The notes: generated by a model not told the origin, from the sequence alone. Numbered from the stretch's first letter, positions 1 through 8,497 are shown. The stretch is DNA of 64,000 nucleotides from Streptomyces sp. PKU-EA00015 (GCF_013387495.1 NZ_JABZEE010000037.1:1-64000); one strand, 5' to 3'. Numbers and translations are program-made.

Positions 1-1
1 G

Positions 2-517
2 GCGGACGCCCCGGCCGGGCCCGGCGCACGGGCCGCGGCCCCCGGGTGGCAGTCGGCCGGCGTCCGGGACCAGCGGCCCGCGCCGCCCGCCGCCGTCCGC
101 CCGCTGCGCCCGCGTGACGTCCCGACGCCGTCCGCCGAGGGTGAACTCCCGCGCCGCGTACGCCAGTCCCACCTGGCACCCCAGCTGCGGCAGGCGCCGC
201 AGGCGGATCCGCCGCATGCCGCCGGCCCGCCCGCCGACGGCTCTCCCGACCGCAGTCCCGACGTCGTGCGCGAACGGATGAACGCGTACCGCAACGGCTG
301 GGCGAGGGGCGGCGGTGCGGCGCCCGGATCCTCGCACCCGGACGCCACCGAGCCGCCCCGGCCCCGGGAACCCGAGCCCTCGCGGGATCGGGGCCAGGAC
401 CGCGCATTCGTGCGGGACCGAGACCCCGGGATCTTCCCGGCCGGAGACCCCCGCCCCGGCCGTCATCCCCACCCGGGCCGTCAGCCCCACCCCGGCAGCG
501 AAGGAGACCGAGCATGA
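2..517 (+). CDS. C-terminal part of a CvnA-like sensor histidine kinase (5' end outside window)
   Basis: The reading frame is open from the first bases of the window to a TGA at 515-517. It is Pro/Ala/Arg-rich and holds LPRRVRQSHLAPQLRQ (about 150-200) and VRERMNAYRNGW (about 266-301). Motifs of this kind typify the disordered tail after the ATPase domain of nitrate-sensor-like kinases that head Streptomyces conservons (CvnA). The kinase core lies upstream of the window. The stop overlaps the ATG of the next gene (ATGA at 514-517), as expected for a cvnA-cvnB junction. Family assignment rests on the tail motifs plus the three downstream conservon genes. Confidence 0.75.
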   Translation, partial: ADAPAGPGARAAAPGWQSAGVRDQRPAPPAAVRPLRPRDVPTPSAEGELPRRVRQSHLAPQLRQAPQADPPHAAGPPADGSPDRSPDVVRERMNAYRNGWARGGGAAPGSSHPDATEPPRPREPEPSRDRGQDRAFVRDRDPGIFPAGDPRPGRHPHPGRQPHPGSEGDRA

Positions 518-936
518 GCGAGCACGAGTCAGCCGTGGCCCATCACCGATCCGGCGACCTCGACTGGCTGCTGGACGATCTCGTCTGGCGCGTGGCCGAG
601 GTCCGGCACGCGGTGGTGCTGTCCAACGACGGGCTGCCCGTCGGCGCGTCCGAGGGACTGTGCCGCGAGGACGCGGAACATCTGGCCGCCGTCGCCTCGG
701 GGTTCCACAGCCTCGCCAAGGGCGCGGGACGCCACTTCCACGTCGGCGGCGTCCGGCAGACGATGGTCGAGATGGACGACGGCTTCCTCTTCGTGGCGGC
801 CGCCGGTGACGGATCCTGTCTCGCCCTGCTCACCGCCGTCAGCGCGGACATCGGACTCATCGCCTACGAGATGGCCCGCCTCGTCAACCGTGTCGGTGAA
901 CACCTGCGCACACCGGCGCGCCTCAGCACGCCATGA
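514..936 (+). CDS. CvnB: roadblock/LC7 domain protein
   Basis: This 140-residue protein has a complete roadblock/LC7 domain running from DLDWLLDDLV to YEMARLVNRVGEHL. Such proteins are small regulators of Ras-like GTPases, and in conservons they sit with a kinase (CvnA), DUF742 protein (CvnC) and GTPase (CvnD) at the membrane. The start is fixed by the ATGA overlap with the kinase gene and the stop by an ATGA overlap with cvnC, so the three are probably translationally coupled. It is strikingly similar to a second CvnB at 2894-3295, sharing for example VLSNDGL, EDAEHLAAV, RQTMVE and NRVGEHL. Confidence 0.93.
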   Translation: MSEHESAVAHHRSGDLDWLLDDLVWRVAEVRHAVVLSNDGLPVGASEGLCREDAEHLAAVASGFHSLAKGAGRHFHVGGVRQTMVEMDDGFLFVAAAGDGSCLALLTAVSADIGLIAYEMARLVNRVGEHLRTPARLSTP

Positions 937-1334
937 GCGGCATCGCCGAGCCCACCGGCAGCCAGTGGTACGACGCGGAAGCGGGACCGCTCGTCCGCCC
1001 GTACGCGATGACCGGCGGGCGGACCAGACCGGGACCGAACCACGTCCGCTTCGACCTGATCGCCCTGGTCGTCGTGGACGACGACGCGACCGGCTCGGCG
1101 GAGGAATCGCTCCTCGGCCCCGAGCACCGCACGCTGCTGGCGCTGTGCCGGAGCGAGAAGCAGTCCGTCGCGGAGCTCGCGGTCGACGCCGACCTGCCCG
1201 TCGGTGTCGTACGCGTGCTCCTCGGCGATCTCCTGGAAGCCGGGCACGTGAGGGTCAGCCGCCCCGTGCCGCCCGCACAGCTGCCCGACGAAAGGATCCT
1301 GCGTGAGGTCATCGAGGGCCTGCGTGCCCTGTGA
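933..1334 (+). CDS. CvnC: DUF742 protein
   Basis: The product has 133 residues and belongs to the DUF742 family. It shows the usual N-terminal LVRPYAMTGGRT segment followed by a winged-helix-like region (LLALCRSEKQSVAELA through VRVLLGDLLEAGHV) and the end ILREVIEGLRAL. DUF742 proteins are the third component of conservons and are thought to link kinase and GTPase. ATG at 933 overlaps the cvnB stop. The canonical order would place the CvnD GTPase directly after this gene, but here an inverted acetyltransferase gene intervenes. Confidence 0.92.
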   Translation: MSGIAEPTGSQWYDAEAGPLVRPYAMTGGRTRPGPNHVRFDLIALVVVDDDATGSAEESLLGPEHRTLLALCRSEKQSVAELAVDADLPVGVVRVLLGDLLEAGHVRVSRPVPPAQLPDERILREVIEGLRAL

Positions 1335-1368
1335 GGGCGGCGGCCGGTACGCGTACGGACACGGCCGC

Positions 1369-1959
1369 TCACTCGGAGCCGCCCCGGCCGTCCCGCCACT
1401 GCGCCCTGGTGACGGCGTACTCGACGTCTCCCAGCTCCGAGCCCTCGATCGCGTCCGGCCACTCCTCGAAGAAGGTCCTCACGTAGCGGAGCCCCGCCTT
1501 CTCCATCACGCGCCGCGAGCGCTCGTTGACGGTCATCGTGTTGGCGGTCACCCGCAGCACTCCCAACTCGGTGAAGCCCAGGCGGATCAGCGCCCGGGAG
1601 CCCTCGGTCGCCAGCCCGCCGCCCCATGCCCGGCGGTCGAGGCGGTAGCCGAGCTCGACCTCGTCGCAGCTGTCGGCGCGCAGCGGGCGGAACTCGAACC
1701 AGCCGAGGAAGGCGCCCGAGCCCCGGTCCTGGGCCGCCCAGTACCCACGGCCCTCCACGCCCGCCGGGCCGTCCAGGCAGGCGTAGTGCCGCAGGAGAGC
1801 CGGCATCGTCTCGCGCAGCACCTCCGCGCGGGTGGTGGGCGCACCGCCGTTGATGTAGCGCATGACCTCGGGGTCGTTGTCGAGGGCGAGCACGTCGTCC
1901 GCGTCGGAGTCGCGGAAGGGTCGCAGCGTCAGACGGCCGGTCTCCAGGAAGGCGCGCAT
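1369..1959 (-). CDS. GNAT-family N-acetyltransferase (RimJ-like)
   Basis: This 196-residue protein begins MRAFLETGRLTLRPF and matches the RimJ/RimL-type GNAT architecture: a beta-strand start with LRPF, a central GWFEFRPL strand, the acetyl-CoA loop region RRAWGGGLATEGSRALI, and the C-terminal NERSRRVMEKAGLRYV motif. It should transfer an acetyl group from acetyl-CoA to an amine, with substrate unknown. I chose the internal ATG at 1957-1959 because the homology begins there; the frame is open 142 codons further upstream but without family-like sequence. It lies opposite to, and inside, the conservon, between cvnC and cvnD. Confidence 0.9.
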   Translation of the reverse strand: MRAFLETGRLTLRPFRDSDADDVLALDNDPEVMRYINGGAPTTRAEVLRETMPALLRHYACLDGPAGVEGRGYWAAQDRGSGAFLGWFEFRPLRADSCDEVELGYRLDRRAWGGGLATEGSRALIRLGFTELGVLRVTANTMTVNERSRRVMEKAGLRYVRTFFEEWPDAIEGSELGDVEYAVTRAQWRDGRGGSE

Positions 1960-2152
1960 GCCGGGATCATCGTCGGCCGCCGCCGCGGCCGCCAGCGAAA
2001 TATCCGCTGCGCCCGCCCACGCGGTGCGCGCGCCGATCGTCCCGCGCAACCCACCGCCCGCTTCCGTCCCGGGCCGGGAACGCGCCGCCCGCCCGTCCTC
2101 ATGCCACCCCACTCGATCCCACCCTGCCCGTCCGTCCCGGGAGAAACGACCG

Positions 2153-2758
2153 ATGTCCTCCACCACCACTGACACCAACGCCGGGGAATCCGTCGACCTC
2201 ACGCTGAAGATCCTGGTCGCAGGCGGCTTCGGCGTCGGCAAGACCACAATGGTCGGAGCGGTCAGCGAGATCCGGCCACTGCGCACGGAGGAACAGCTCA
2301 GCGAGGCCGGGAGCAGCGTCGACGACACCGAGGGTGTCGCCCGCAAGACGACCACGACCGTCGCCATGGACTTCGGCCGCATCACGATCCGGTCGGGGCT
2401 GACCCTCTACCTGTTCGGCACCCCGGGTCAGGACCGTTTCTGGTTCCTGTGGGACGAATTGTCCCAGGGCGCGCTCGGCGCGGTCGTCCTCGCCGACACC
2501 CGGCGGCTCAGCGACTGCTTCCCGGCCGTCGACTACTTCGAGCACCGCCGCATCCCGTTTGTCGTCGCCGTCAACTGCTTCCCCGGGGCGCGCTCCTTCG
2601 GAGCCCACGAGGTCTCCCGCGCGCTCGATCTCGACCAGGGCACGCCGGTCGTCCTGTGCGACGCGCGAGACCGCGACTCCGGCAAGGAGGTCCTGGTCCG
2701 GCTCGTCGAGTACGCGGGCCGGGTGTACACCGCCCGGATGCTGGACTCCGTCGGATGA
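2153..2758 (+). CDS. CvnD: conservon GTPase-like ATP/GTP-binding protein
   Basis: The 201-residue protein has a Walker A loop GGFGVGKTT near residues 24-32, TTTTVAMDFG as switch region, and GTPGQDRFWFLWDEL as the DxxG-type segment. The NKxD position reads VNCF, a divergence common in this family. It is predicted to be the small GTPase that CvnB and CvnC regulate. The start is the ATG at 2153, preceded by GGAGAA; an upstream ATG at 2099 has no support. It is separated from cvnC by about 0.8 kb containing the inverted acetyltransferase gene and is followed by a second CvnB gene. Confidence 0.92.
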   Translation: MSSTTTDTNAGESVDLTLKILVAGGFGVGKTTMVGAVSEIRPLRTEEQLSEAGSSVDDTEGVARKTTTTVAMDFGRITIRSGLTLYLFGTPGQDRFWFLWDELSQGALGAVVLADTRRLSDCFPAVDYFEHRRIPFVVAVNCFPGARSFGAHEVSRALDLDQGTPVVLCDARDRDSGKEVLVRLVEYAGRVYTARMLDSVG

Positions 2759-2893
2759 CCGCCCGTGCACCGTCGCGCAGCGGTCGCCGGCGACGGCACC
2801 TCGCCGCGGGCGCAGCCTTGCCGTGGGCGCACGCGTGCGAAAGGCTTACGTGCGAACGAGACCACGGGGCGTACGAGCGGGGAGGGGCCGGCC

Positions 2894-3295
2894 ATGGCGT
2901 TGGACAAGGGACTCGACTGGCTGCTGGACGACTTGACCGAGCGGATCGACCACATAAGGCACGCACTTGTGCTCTCCAACGACGGCCTGGTAACCGGCGC
3001 GAGCACGGGCCTGGCGCGTGAGGACGCGGAGCACCTGGCGGCGGTCTCCTCCGGCCTGCACTCCCTCGCCCGCGGTTCCGGGCGTCATTTCCGGGCCGGC
3101 CAGCCGCGTCAGACCATGGTCGAGTTCGACGAGGCACTGCTGTTCGTGACCGCGGCGGGCGAAGGCAGTTGCCTGTGTGTGCTCAGCGACGCCGAGGCCG
3201 ACGTGGGCCAGGTCGCCTATGAGATGACGCTGATGGTCAACCGGGTCGGCGAGCACCTCGGTGTCGATGCGCGCCAGCCGGGCAACCCCGTCTGA
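2894..3295 (+). CDS. Second CvnB-like roadblock/LC7 protein
   Basis: This 133-residue roadblock/LC7 protein (GLDWLLDDLTERIDHIRHAL through YEMTLMVNRVGEHL) parallels the CvnB at 514-936 along its whole length, so the two look like paralogues within one locus. The ATG at 2894 follows a GGAGGGG ribosome site. The gap to cvnD is 135 nt, so coupling is looser than for cvnA-B-C. Conservons normally carry one CvnB; two suggest duplication or a merger of two conservons. Its partner could be the same CvnD or a kinase elsewhere. Confidence 0.92.
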   Translation: MALDKGLDWLLDDLTERIDHIRHALVLSNDGLVTGASTGLAREDAEHLAAVSSGLHSLARGSGRHFRAGQPRQTMVEFDEALLFVTAAGEGSCLCVLSDAEADVGQVAYEMTLMVNRVGEHLGVDARQPGNPV

Positions 3296-3310
3296 CCTGC
3301 GAAGACAGGG

Positions 3311-3319
3311 TTATCCACA
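3311..3319 (+). promoter_or_regulatory. DnaA-box-like 9-mer
   Basis: The sequence TTATCCACA is an exact match to the classical DnaA box consensus and lies 74 nt upstream of the DUF6397 start codon. Only one copy is visible nearby, so this is not an origin; it could be a DnaA-responsive promoter site or a chance match. Confidence 0.3.
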
Positions 3320-3392
3320 GGCTCGGCGGGAGATCGCGGCCGAGGGCTACGGTCATCACCGGGAGTATTCACGCTCTACGGGGGAGACCAAG

Positions 3393-4451
3393 ATGACCAC
3401 ACAGGACTCGCCGTCGTACGCGGCAGCGGACACGACGTACGCGCCACGGTGCGGAGTTCGGGACGCGGTGGCACACGGCACGGCACAGGCGGCGGCGCAG
3501 AGCCTCGCGCTGAGCCGGGCGGCAGGAGAGCTGGGCTTGAAACGCGGCGAGTTGGACCTCGCCGTCCAGCTGGGCCAAGTGCGCTCGACACCGGATGCGA
3601 GCGGGGGGCCGCCCAGGATCGCCCGATCCGAGATCGACCGGCTTCGGGCGGCCGAGGGCTTCCCGGACGTGCTGCGGGAGCGCGTCAGGACGGTCGGCAC
3701 CCGAGAGGCCGCCGAGCTCCTCGCGATCACCGGCCACCGGTTCACCGGTCTCGCCCGCACGGGCCACTTCGTCCCGGTGCGCTTCTACCTCAACCGCTAC
3801 CGGGCCGTCGTCTGGCTGTATCTCGCCTGCGAACTGCGCGACTTCGCCCACGACCACGCCGAACTGCTGACCGGGCGGACGCCGCCCGCGGTGCGGGCGG
3901 CGCTCGAGGCGGGCGAGGACCGCCGCCCGCGGAACTGGCGAGGCCGGAAGCTGGGACTCCTGCTGCGGTCCACAGCGGACCCCTGGGTGCGTGCCGCTGC
4001 CGTCGCGGCGGTGCTCGACCCGGTGTCGGTCGCCGAGGTGGTCCCCGACCCCTACGAGCGGTCCCACCTGCGCGTGCTCCGGCCCGACCTGCTGCCCGGC
4101 GGCAGACCCCAATCCCCGGCAGACCGTGATCTGGTGGACCGCCTGCTGCGCGCGGACCACCCCGACGAGATTCTGTGGCACCGGGTGAGCCTGGCCGAGG
4201 CACTGCGCGAGGCACGCCAGGCGAGCCCCGCGCCCAGGCCCGCGCCGGCCGCACGGCCGATGGCCCAGTCGCCGGACGTGCCCCACGACGCCGTCGTGCC
4301 TGCGGGCGTGCCGCGCCCGGCCGGGCGCCGGCCGCGGCACGCGGCCCCCGGCCGCCCGACCCGGCGACCCTCGACACTGCCCCTGCCGCGACGCACCCCC
4401 CGCACCCTCCTCGACCGCCTCCGCCGCCGAAAGCGGCAGCCGCAGACGTGA
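3393..4451 (+). CDS. DUF6397 family protein
   Basis: The product has 352 residues and matches a Streptomyces-typical family I recognise as DUF6397. Visible landmarks are AAGELGLKRGELDLAVQLG (a helix-turn-helix-like start), IDRLRAAEGFPDVLRERVR, FYLNRYRAVVWLYLA and RPRNWRGRKLGLLL. The last 80 or so residues are Pro/Arg/Ala-rich and probably disordered and basic. The function is not established; the N-terminal excisionase/MerR-like helices hint at DNA binding, which is inference. The ATG at 3393 follows GGGGGAGA; the longer open frame from 3261 lacks family similarity. It is transcribed alone. Confidence 0.85.
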   Translation: MTTQDSPSYAAADTTYAPRCGVRDAVAHGTAQAAAQSLALSRAAGELGLKRGELDLAVQLGQVRSTPDASGGPPRIARSEIDRLRAAEGFPDVLRERVRTVGTREAAELLAITGHRFTGLARTGHFVPVRFYLNRYRAVVWLYLACELRDFAHDHAELLTGRTPPAVRAALEAGEDRRPRNWRGRKLGLLLRSTADPWVRAAAVAAVLDPVSVAEVVPDPYERSHLRVLRPDLLPGGRPQSPADRDLVDRLLRADHPDEILWHRVSLAEALREARQASPAPRPAPAARPMAQSPDVPHDAVVPAGVPRPAGRRPRHAAPGRPTRRPSTLPLPRRTPRTLLDRLRRRKRQPQT

Positions 4452-4565
4452 GCCGCTGCCGTAGCGGGAGCAGCGACCGGCGGTGCTCACCACCCCGCAC
4501 CGGCTCGGTGTGCGGATCGCGGGCGCATGAAGCTGGCCTGTGGGCCCGCTTAAGAAAACATCGAT

Positions 4566-4604
4566 GGACGCGACGCTCCGAGCTGGGCAGATTGGAGCGC
4601 GTCC
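4566..4604 (+). promoter_or_regulatory. Bulged hairpin in the tdh leader
   Basis: Bases 4566-4571 pair with 4599-4604 and 4575-4579 with 4594-4598, giving an 11-bp stem with a 3-nt bulge and a 14-nt loop about 60 nt upstream of the tdh start. It may be the terminator of the DUF6397 gene or a leader structure. I recognise no known riboswitch. Confidence 0.35.
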
Positions 4605-4666
4605 ACTGAGCGGGGCCGTATTTTCGGTATCCGGCCAGTCCCGTCACCCTGCCTGGAGCCGCCCTG

Positions 4667-5695
4667 ATGAAGGCACTTGTCAAGCAGCACGCCGAGCCCG
4701 GACTGTGGCTCATGGACGTGCCGGAGCCCGAGACCGGCCCCGGCGACGTGCTCATCAAGGTGCTGCGCACCGGCATCTGCGGCACGGACCTGCACATCAG
4801 GTCCTGGGACGGATGGGCGCAGCAGGCCGTCACCACGCCGCGCATCCTGGGCCACGAGTTCGTGGGCGAGGTCGCGGCGGTCGGCGCCGACGTGACGGAC
4901 ATCGCCGTCGGTGACGTGGTCAGCGGTGAGGGGCACCTGGTGTGCGGCAAGTGCCGCAACTGCCTGGCGGGCCGACGCCATCTGTGCCGGAGCACCATCG
5001 GTCTCGGCGTGGGCCGCGACGGAGCCTTCGCCGAGTACGTCGCGCTGCCCGCCTCCAACGTGTGGGTGCACCGCACGGCGGTGGACCTGCACGTCGCCGC
5101 CATCTTCGACCCGTTCGGCAACGCCGTGCACACGGCTCTGTCCTTCCCGCTCGTCGGCGAGGACGTGCTGATCACGGGCGCGGGCCCGATCGGCATCATG
5201 GCCGCCGCCGTTGCCAAGCACGCGGGCGCGCGCAACGTGGTGATCACCGATGTCAGCGAGTCCCGCCTGGAGCTCGCCCGGAAGGCCGGCGCCACCCTCG
5301 CGGTGAACGTCTCCCGAACCGACATCGCCGCCGCCCAGCGGCAGCTGGGTCTCAAGGAGGGCTTCGACATCGGTCTGGAGATGTCCGGCAGGCCCGAGGC
5401 GATGCGGGACATGGTCGACAACATGACGCACGGCGGCCGGATCGCGATGCTCGGGCTGCCGGCGCAGGAGTTCGCCGTCGACTGGTCGAAGATCGTCACC
5501 TCGATGATCACGATCAAGGGCATCTACGGCCGCGAGATGTTCGAGACCTGGTACGCCATGACCGTGCTTCTGGAGGGCGGCCTCGACCTGACCCCCGTGA
5601 TCACCGGCAGTTACGGCTACCAGGACTTCGACGCGGCCTTCGACGAGGCCGCGACCGCCCGCAGCGGCAAGATCATCCTCGACTGGACCGTCTGA
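4667..5695 (+). CDS. tdh: L-threonine 3-dehydrogenase
   Basis: This 342-residue zinc-dependent medium-chain dehydrogenase should oxidise L-threonine to 2-amino-3-ketobutyrate with NAD+. It carries the catalytic zinc residues around GICGTDLHI (Cys38) and GHEFVGEV, the structural zinc cluster CGKCRNCLAGRRHLC, and the Rossmann motif ITGAGPIGIMAAAVAKHAGA. Length and sequence are typical of bacterial Tdh. Its substrate is fixed by the downstream kbl gene, whose product uses the unstable ketobutyrate directly; the gap is 42 nt with an AAGGAG site before kbl. The enzyme is cytosolic and the pair is very probably co-transcribed. Confidence 0.96.
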   Translation: MKALVKQHAEPGLWLMDVPEPETGPGDVLIKVLRTGICGTDLHIRSWDGWAQQAVTTPRILGHEFVGEVAAVGADVTDIAVGDVVSGEGHLVCGKCRNCLAGRRHLCRSTIGLGVGRDGAFAEYVALPASNVWVHRTAVDLHVAAIFDPFGNAVHTALSFPLVGEDVLITGAGPIGIMAAAVAKHAGARNVVITDVSESRLELARKAGATLAVNVSRTDIAAAQRQLGLKEGFDIGLEMSGRPEAMRDMVDNMTHGGRIAMLGLPAQEFAVDWSKIVTSMITIKGIYGREMFETWYAMTVLLEGGLDLTPVITGSYGYQDFDAAFDEAATARSGKIILDWTV

Positions 5696-5737
5696 GTCCC
5701 GCTCTCGCACCGAGTCACCGCCTCAAGGAGAACCCTC

Positions 5738-6937
5738 ATGTACGCGTCCGTCCGCGACGACCTCCGCGCCACCCTCGACGAGATCCGCGACGCCGGTCTC
5801 TTCAAGCCCGAGCGGGTCATCGGCACCCCCCAGAGCGCGTCCGTCGCCGTCACGGCCGGCGGCGCCCCCGGCGACGTGCTCAACTTCTGCGCCAACAACT
5901 ACCTCGGTCTCGCCGACCACCCCGACGTCGTCGCCGCCGCGAAGGACGCGCTCGACCGCTGGGGATACGGCATGGCCTCGGTCCGCTTCATCTGCGGCAC
6001 CCAGGAGATCCACAAGGAGCTCGAGCAGTGTCTGTCGGCGTTCCTCGGCCAGGAGGACACGATCCTCTACTCCTCCTGCTTCGACGCCAACGGCGGAGTC
6101 TTCGAGACCCTGCTCGGCCCCGAGGACGCCGTCATCTCCGACGCCCTCAACCACGCCTCGATCATCGACGGCATCCGGCTGTCCAAGGCCCGCCGCCACC
6201 GTTACGCCAACCGCGACCTGGCCGACCTCGAGCTTCAGCTCAAGAAGGCCGTCGAGGGCGGCGCCCGCCGCCGTCTCATCGTCACGGACGGCGTCTTCTC
6301 CATGGACGGCTACGTCGCGCCGCTCGCCGAGATCTGCGACCTCGCCGACCGCTACGACGCCATGGTCATGGTCGACGACTCGCACGCCGTCGGCTTCGTG
6401 GGCCCCGGCGGCCGCGGCACCCCCGAACTGCACGGCGTGATGGACCGCGTCGACATCGTCACCGGCACGCTCGGCAAGGCGCTCGGCGGCGCGTCCGGCG
6501 GCTACGTCGCCGCCCGCGCCGAGATCGTCGAGCTGCTGCGCCAGCGCTCCCGGCCCTACCTGTTCTCCAACTCCCTCGCCCCGGTGATCGCCGCCGCCTC
6601 CCTCAAGGTCCTCGACCTGCTGGAGTCGGCCGGCGACCTGCGGGAGAGGCTGGCGGCCAACACCAAGCTGTTCCGCACGAAGATGACCGAGGCCGGTTTC
6701 GAGATCCTGCCCGGCGACCACGCCATCGCGCCGGTCATGATCGGCGACGCCGCGGAGGCGGGCCGCATGGCCGAGCTGCTGCTGGAGCGCGGCGTGTACG
6801 TGATCGGCTTCTCGTACCCCGTGGTGCCGATGGGCCAGGCACGCATCCGTGTCCAGCTGTCCGCCGCGCACTCCACCGAGGACGTCGAGCGCGCCGTCGC
6901 CGCGTTCGCCGACGCCCGCCGGGCGCTGAAGGGCTGA
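5738..6937 (+). CDS. kbl: Glycine C-acetyltransferase (2-amino-3-ketobutyrate CoA ligase)
   Basis: This 399-residue PLP enzyme of the alpha-oxoamine synthase family cleaves 2-amino-3-ketobutyrate with CoA to glycine and acetyl-CoA. Seen are CANNYLGLADHP near the N-terminus, the PLP-contacting VDDSHAVGFVGPGGRGTPE, and the internal aldimine lysine in TLGKALGGASGG (Lys247). Length is as in E. coli Kbl. It directly follows tdh, completing threonine conversion to glycine, and is followed 38 nt later by a LysR regulator on the same strand that may sense this pathway. Confidence 0.96.
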   Translation: MYASVRDDLRATLDEIRDAGLFKPERVIGTPQSASVAVTAGGAPGDVLNFCANNYLGLADHPDVVAAAKDALDRWGYGMASVRFICGTQEIHKELEQCLSAFLGQEDTILYSSCFDANGGVFETLLGPEDAVISDALNHASIIDGIRLSKARRHRYANRDLADLELQLKKAVEGGARRRLIVTDGVFSMDGYVAPLAEICDLADRYDAMVMVDDSHAVGFVGPGGRGTPELHGVMDRVDIVTGTLGKALGGASGGYVAARAEIVELLRQRSRPYLFSNSLAPVIAAASLKVLDLLESAGDLRERLAANTKLFRTKMTEAGFEILPGDHAIAPVMIGDAAEAGRMAELLLERGVYVIGFSYPVVPMGQARIRVQLSAAHSTEDVERAVAAFADARRALKG

Positions 6938-6975
6938 CCACCGGAGGGGGCCGGCAGACCTGGCAAAATGGCTGG

Positions 6976-7890
6976 GTGATCGACCCCCGACGGCTGCGCA
7001 TCCTGCGGGCCGTGGCGGACCACCGTACGGTGACCGCCGCGGCCTCCGCGCTGTACCTCACCCCCTCCGCCGTCTCCCAGCAGCTCAACGCGCTGGAGCA
7101 GGAGACGGGCCACACCCTGCTGATCCGCAGCGGCAAGGGAGTGACTCTCACGGCCGCGGGAGAGATCCTCCTCGCCCACACCCACGCCGTCCTCGCCCAG
7201 CTGGAGCGTGCCGAGGCGGAGCTCGCCGCGTACGCGGGCGGGGCAGCGGGCGAGGTGACCGTCGCCGCGTTCGCCACCGGCATCGCGGAGGTGGTGGCAC
7301 CGGCCATAGGGCGCCTCGCGGCCGAGCACCCCGGCATCCGCGTGCGCGTACGGGACGCCGAGGGCGACGAGAGCCTGCCGCTGGTCCTCGACGGCGAGGC
7401 GGATCTCGCGGTCGCCGTCGAGTACCGGGGCGCTCCCGGCGCGGACGACCGGCGGCTGGCCAGGGTTCCGCTGTACGCCGAGCCGTTCGACGCCGTGCTG
7501 CGCGCCGACCATCCGCTGGCGGGCGGCGACAAGGTCGAGCTGGCGGAGTTCGGTGACAGCGACTGGATCGGCCCCTATCCCGGCAACCCGTGCCACGACA
7601 TGGTGCTGCTCGCCTGCGAACTGGCGGGCTTCCAGCCCCGGCTCGTACACCTGTCGGACGACTTCCGTGCCGTCGTCGCCCTCGCCGGCGCGGGAGCCGG
7701 AGTCGCCCTCGTGCCGCGCTCGGCACTGCGCGGGATGGAGCTGAGCGACACCGTGGTCCGGCCCGTGTCGGGACCGGCCGCCACGCGCCGTGTGTTCGCC
7801 GCGGTGCGCCGCGGCGCGGAGAGCCATCCGCTGATCCGCCCGGTCCTCGACGCCCTCGCGCTCACGGCCGAGGGTATGTCCACCGGCTGA
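6976..7890 (+). CDS. LysR-family transcriptional regulator
   Basis: The 304-residue protein has an N-terminal winged helix (RLRILRAVADHRTVTAAA, then LTPSAVSQQLNALEQ) and a C-terminal periplasmic-binding-like effector domain, with GAGAGVALVPRSAL near the end as usual for the family. The GTG start at 6976 places the HTH at the expected position; an ATG at 6968 is out of frame. It lies 38 nt downstream of kbl on the same strand, so it may be co-transcribed and act on tdh-kbl, possibly in response to threonine or glycine; the effector is not readable from sequence. Confidence 0.93.
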   Translation: MIDPRRLRILRAVADHRTVTAAASALYLTPSAVSQQLNALEQETGHTLLIRSGKGVTLTAAGEILLAHTHAVLAQLERAEAELAAYAGGAAGEVTVAAFATGIAEVVAPAIGRLAAEHPGIRVRVRDAEGDESLPLVLDGEADLAVAVEYRGAPGADDRRLARVPLYAEPFDAVLRADHPLAGGDKVELAEFGDSDWIGPYPGNPCHDMVLLACELAGFQPRLVHLSDDFRAVVALAGAGAGVALVPRSALRGMELSDTVVRPVSGPAATRRVFAAVRRGAESHPLIRPVLDALALTAEGMSTG

Positions 7891-7902
7891 CGGCCCGGGA
7901 GT

Positions 7903-8118
7903 TCACCCACGACCGCTCTTCAGCGCACCGGGCCGGGAGCCACGTCCCTGCGCCACGTCGTCCGGCCGGGCCGGACCCGCAGGGGCCTGCCTGCGGGTCA
8001 GGGCGACCCCCACCAGCACCACCGCCAGGCCGCCACCATCCGTGCGCCGAGCTCCTCGTCCAGCACGAGCGCGCCGAGCGCGACCGAGACGACCGGCACC
8101 AGGTCCGGGTTCACCCCC
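7903..8118 (-). pseudogene. Relic: C-terminal end of an EamA/DMT transporter with frameshift
   Basis: On the minus strand, 8118 to about 8036 reads NPDLVPVVSVALGALVLDEE and LGARMV, a typical last-helices segment of EamA (drug/metabolite transporter) proteins. The homology continues after a single missing base near 8033-8036 in another frame as GGLAVVLVGVALTRRQ to a stop at 7903. All upstream helices are absent: the sequence switches at about 8110 into a LysR fragment on the opposite strand. It cannot encode a transporter. Confidence 0.65.
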
Positions 8119-8355
8119 GGCTTCGTGGTGGACAGCGAGGACTACGCCACGGCTCAGGGCTTCGTCGCCGCCGGACTCGGCATCAGTCTGATGCCGGTCA
8201 TGGGCATCGGCGGCCGCCACCCCGGAGTCGTGGTGCGCAAGGTCCGCGGTCCCGAGCCGGTGCGCGCGGTCCACGCCGTGGTCCGCCGTTCCCACCCGGC
8301 GGGCCCGGCGCTGAACGGCCTGCTGCGTGCCCTGCGCGAGGCGGCGCGCCAGTAG
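8107..8355 (+). pseudogene. Relic: C-terminal end of a LysR regulator
   Basis: The frame reads GFTPGFVVDSEDYATAQGF, then VAAGLGISLMPVMGIGG and a tail to a stop at 8353-8355. This is the last third of a LysR effector-binding domain. The DNA-binding domain and start are missing, and the 5' edge abuts the EamA relic on the other strand, so a deletion appears to have fused two neighbouring genes. An ATG-like GTG at 8125 could start a 76-residue peptide but would leave no functional domain. Confidence 0.7.
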
Positions 8356-8497
8356 GACCCGTCCGGCGGCCCGGGTCCGCACCGGCCGACCCCCGGGGGC
8401 GCGACCGCGAAGGCCGCCCGGCTCAACGGGGTTGTCCCACCGCGACATCCGTCCGTTTGGCCCATGAGCCGGGCCGCTCCCCGCGAATCACCGATCG

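Noticed and set aside
4667..5695. tdh gene as a generic sorbitol or alcohol dehydrogenase
   Set aside because: The adjoining kbl gene and full-length match to threonine dehydrogenase make the threonine assignment far more likely.
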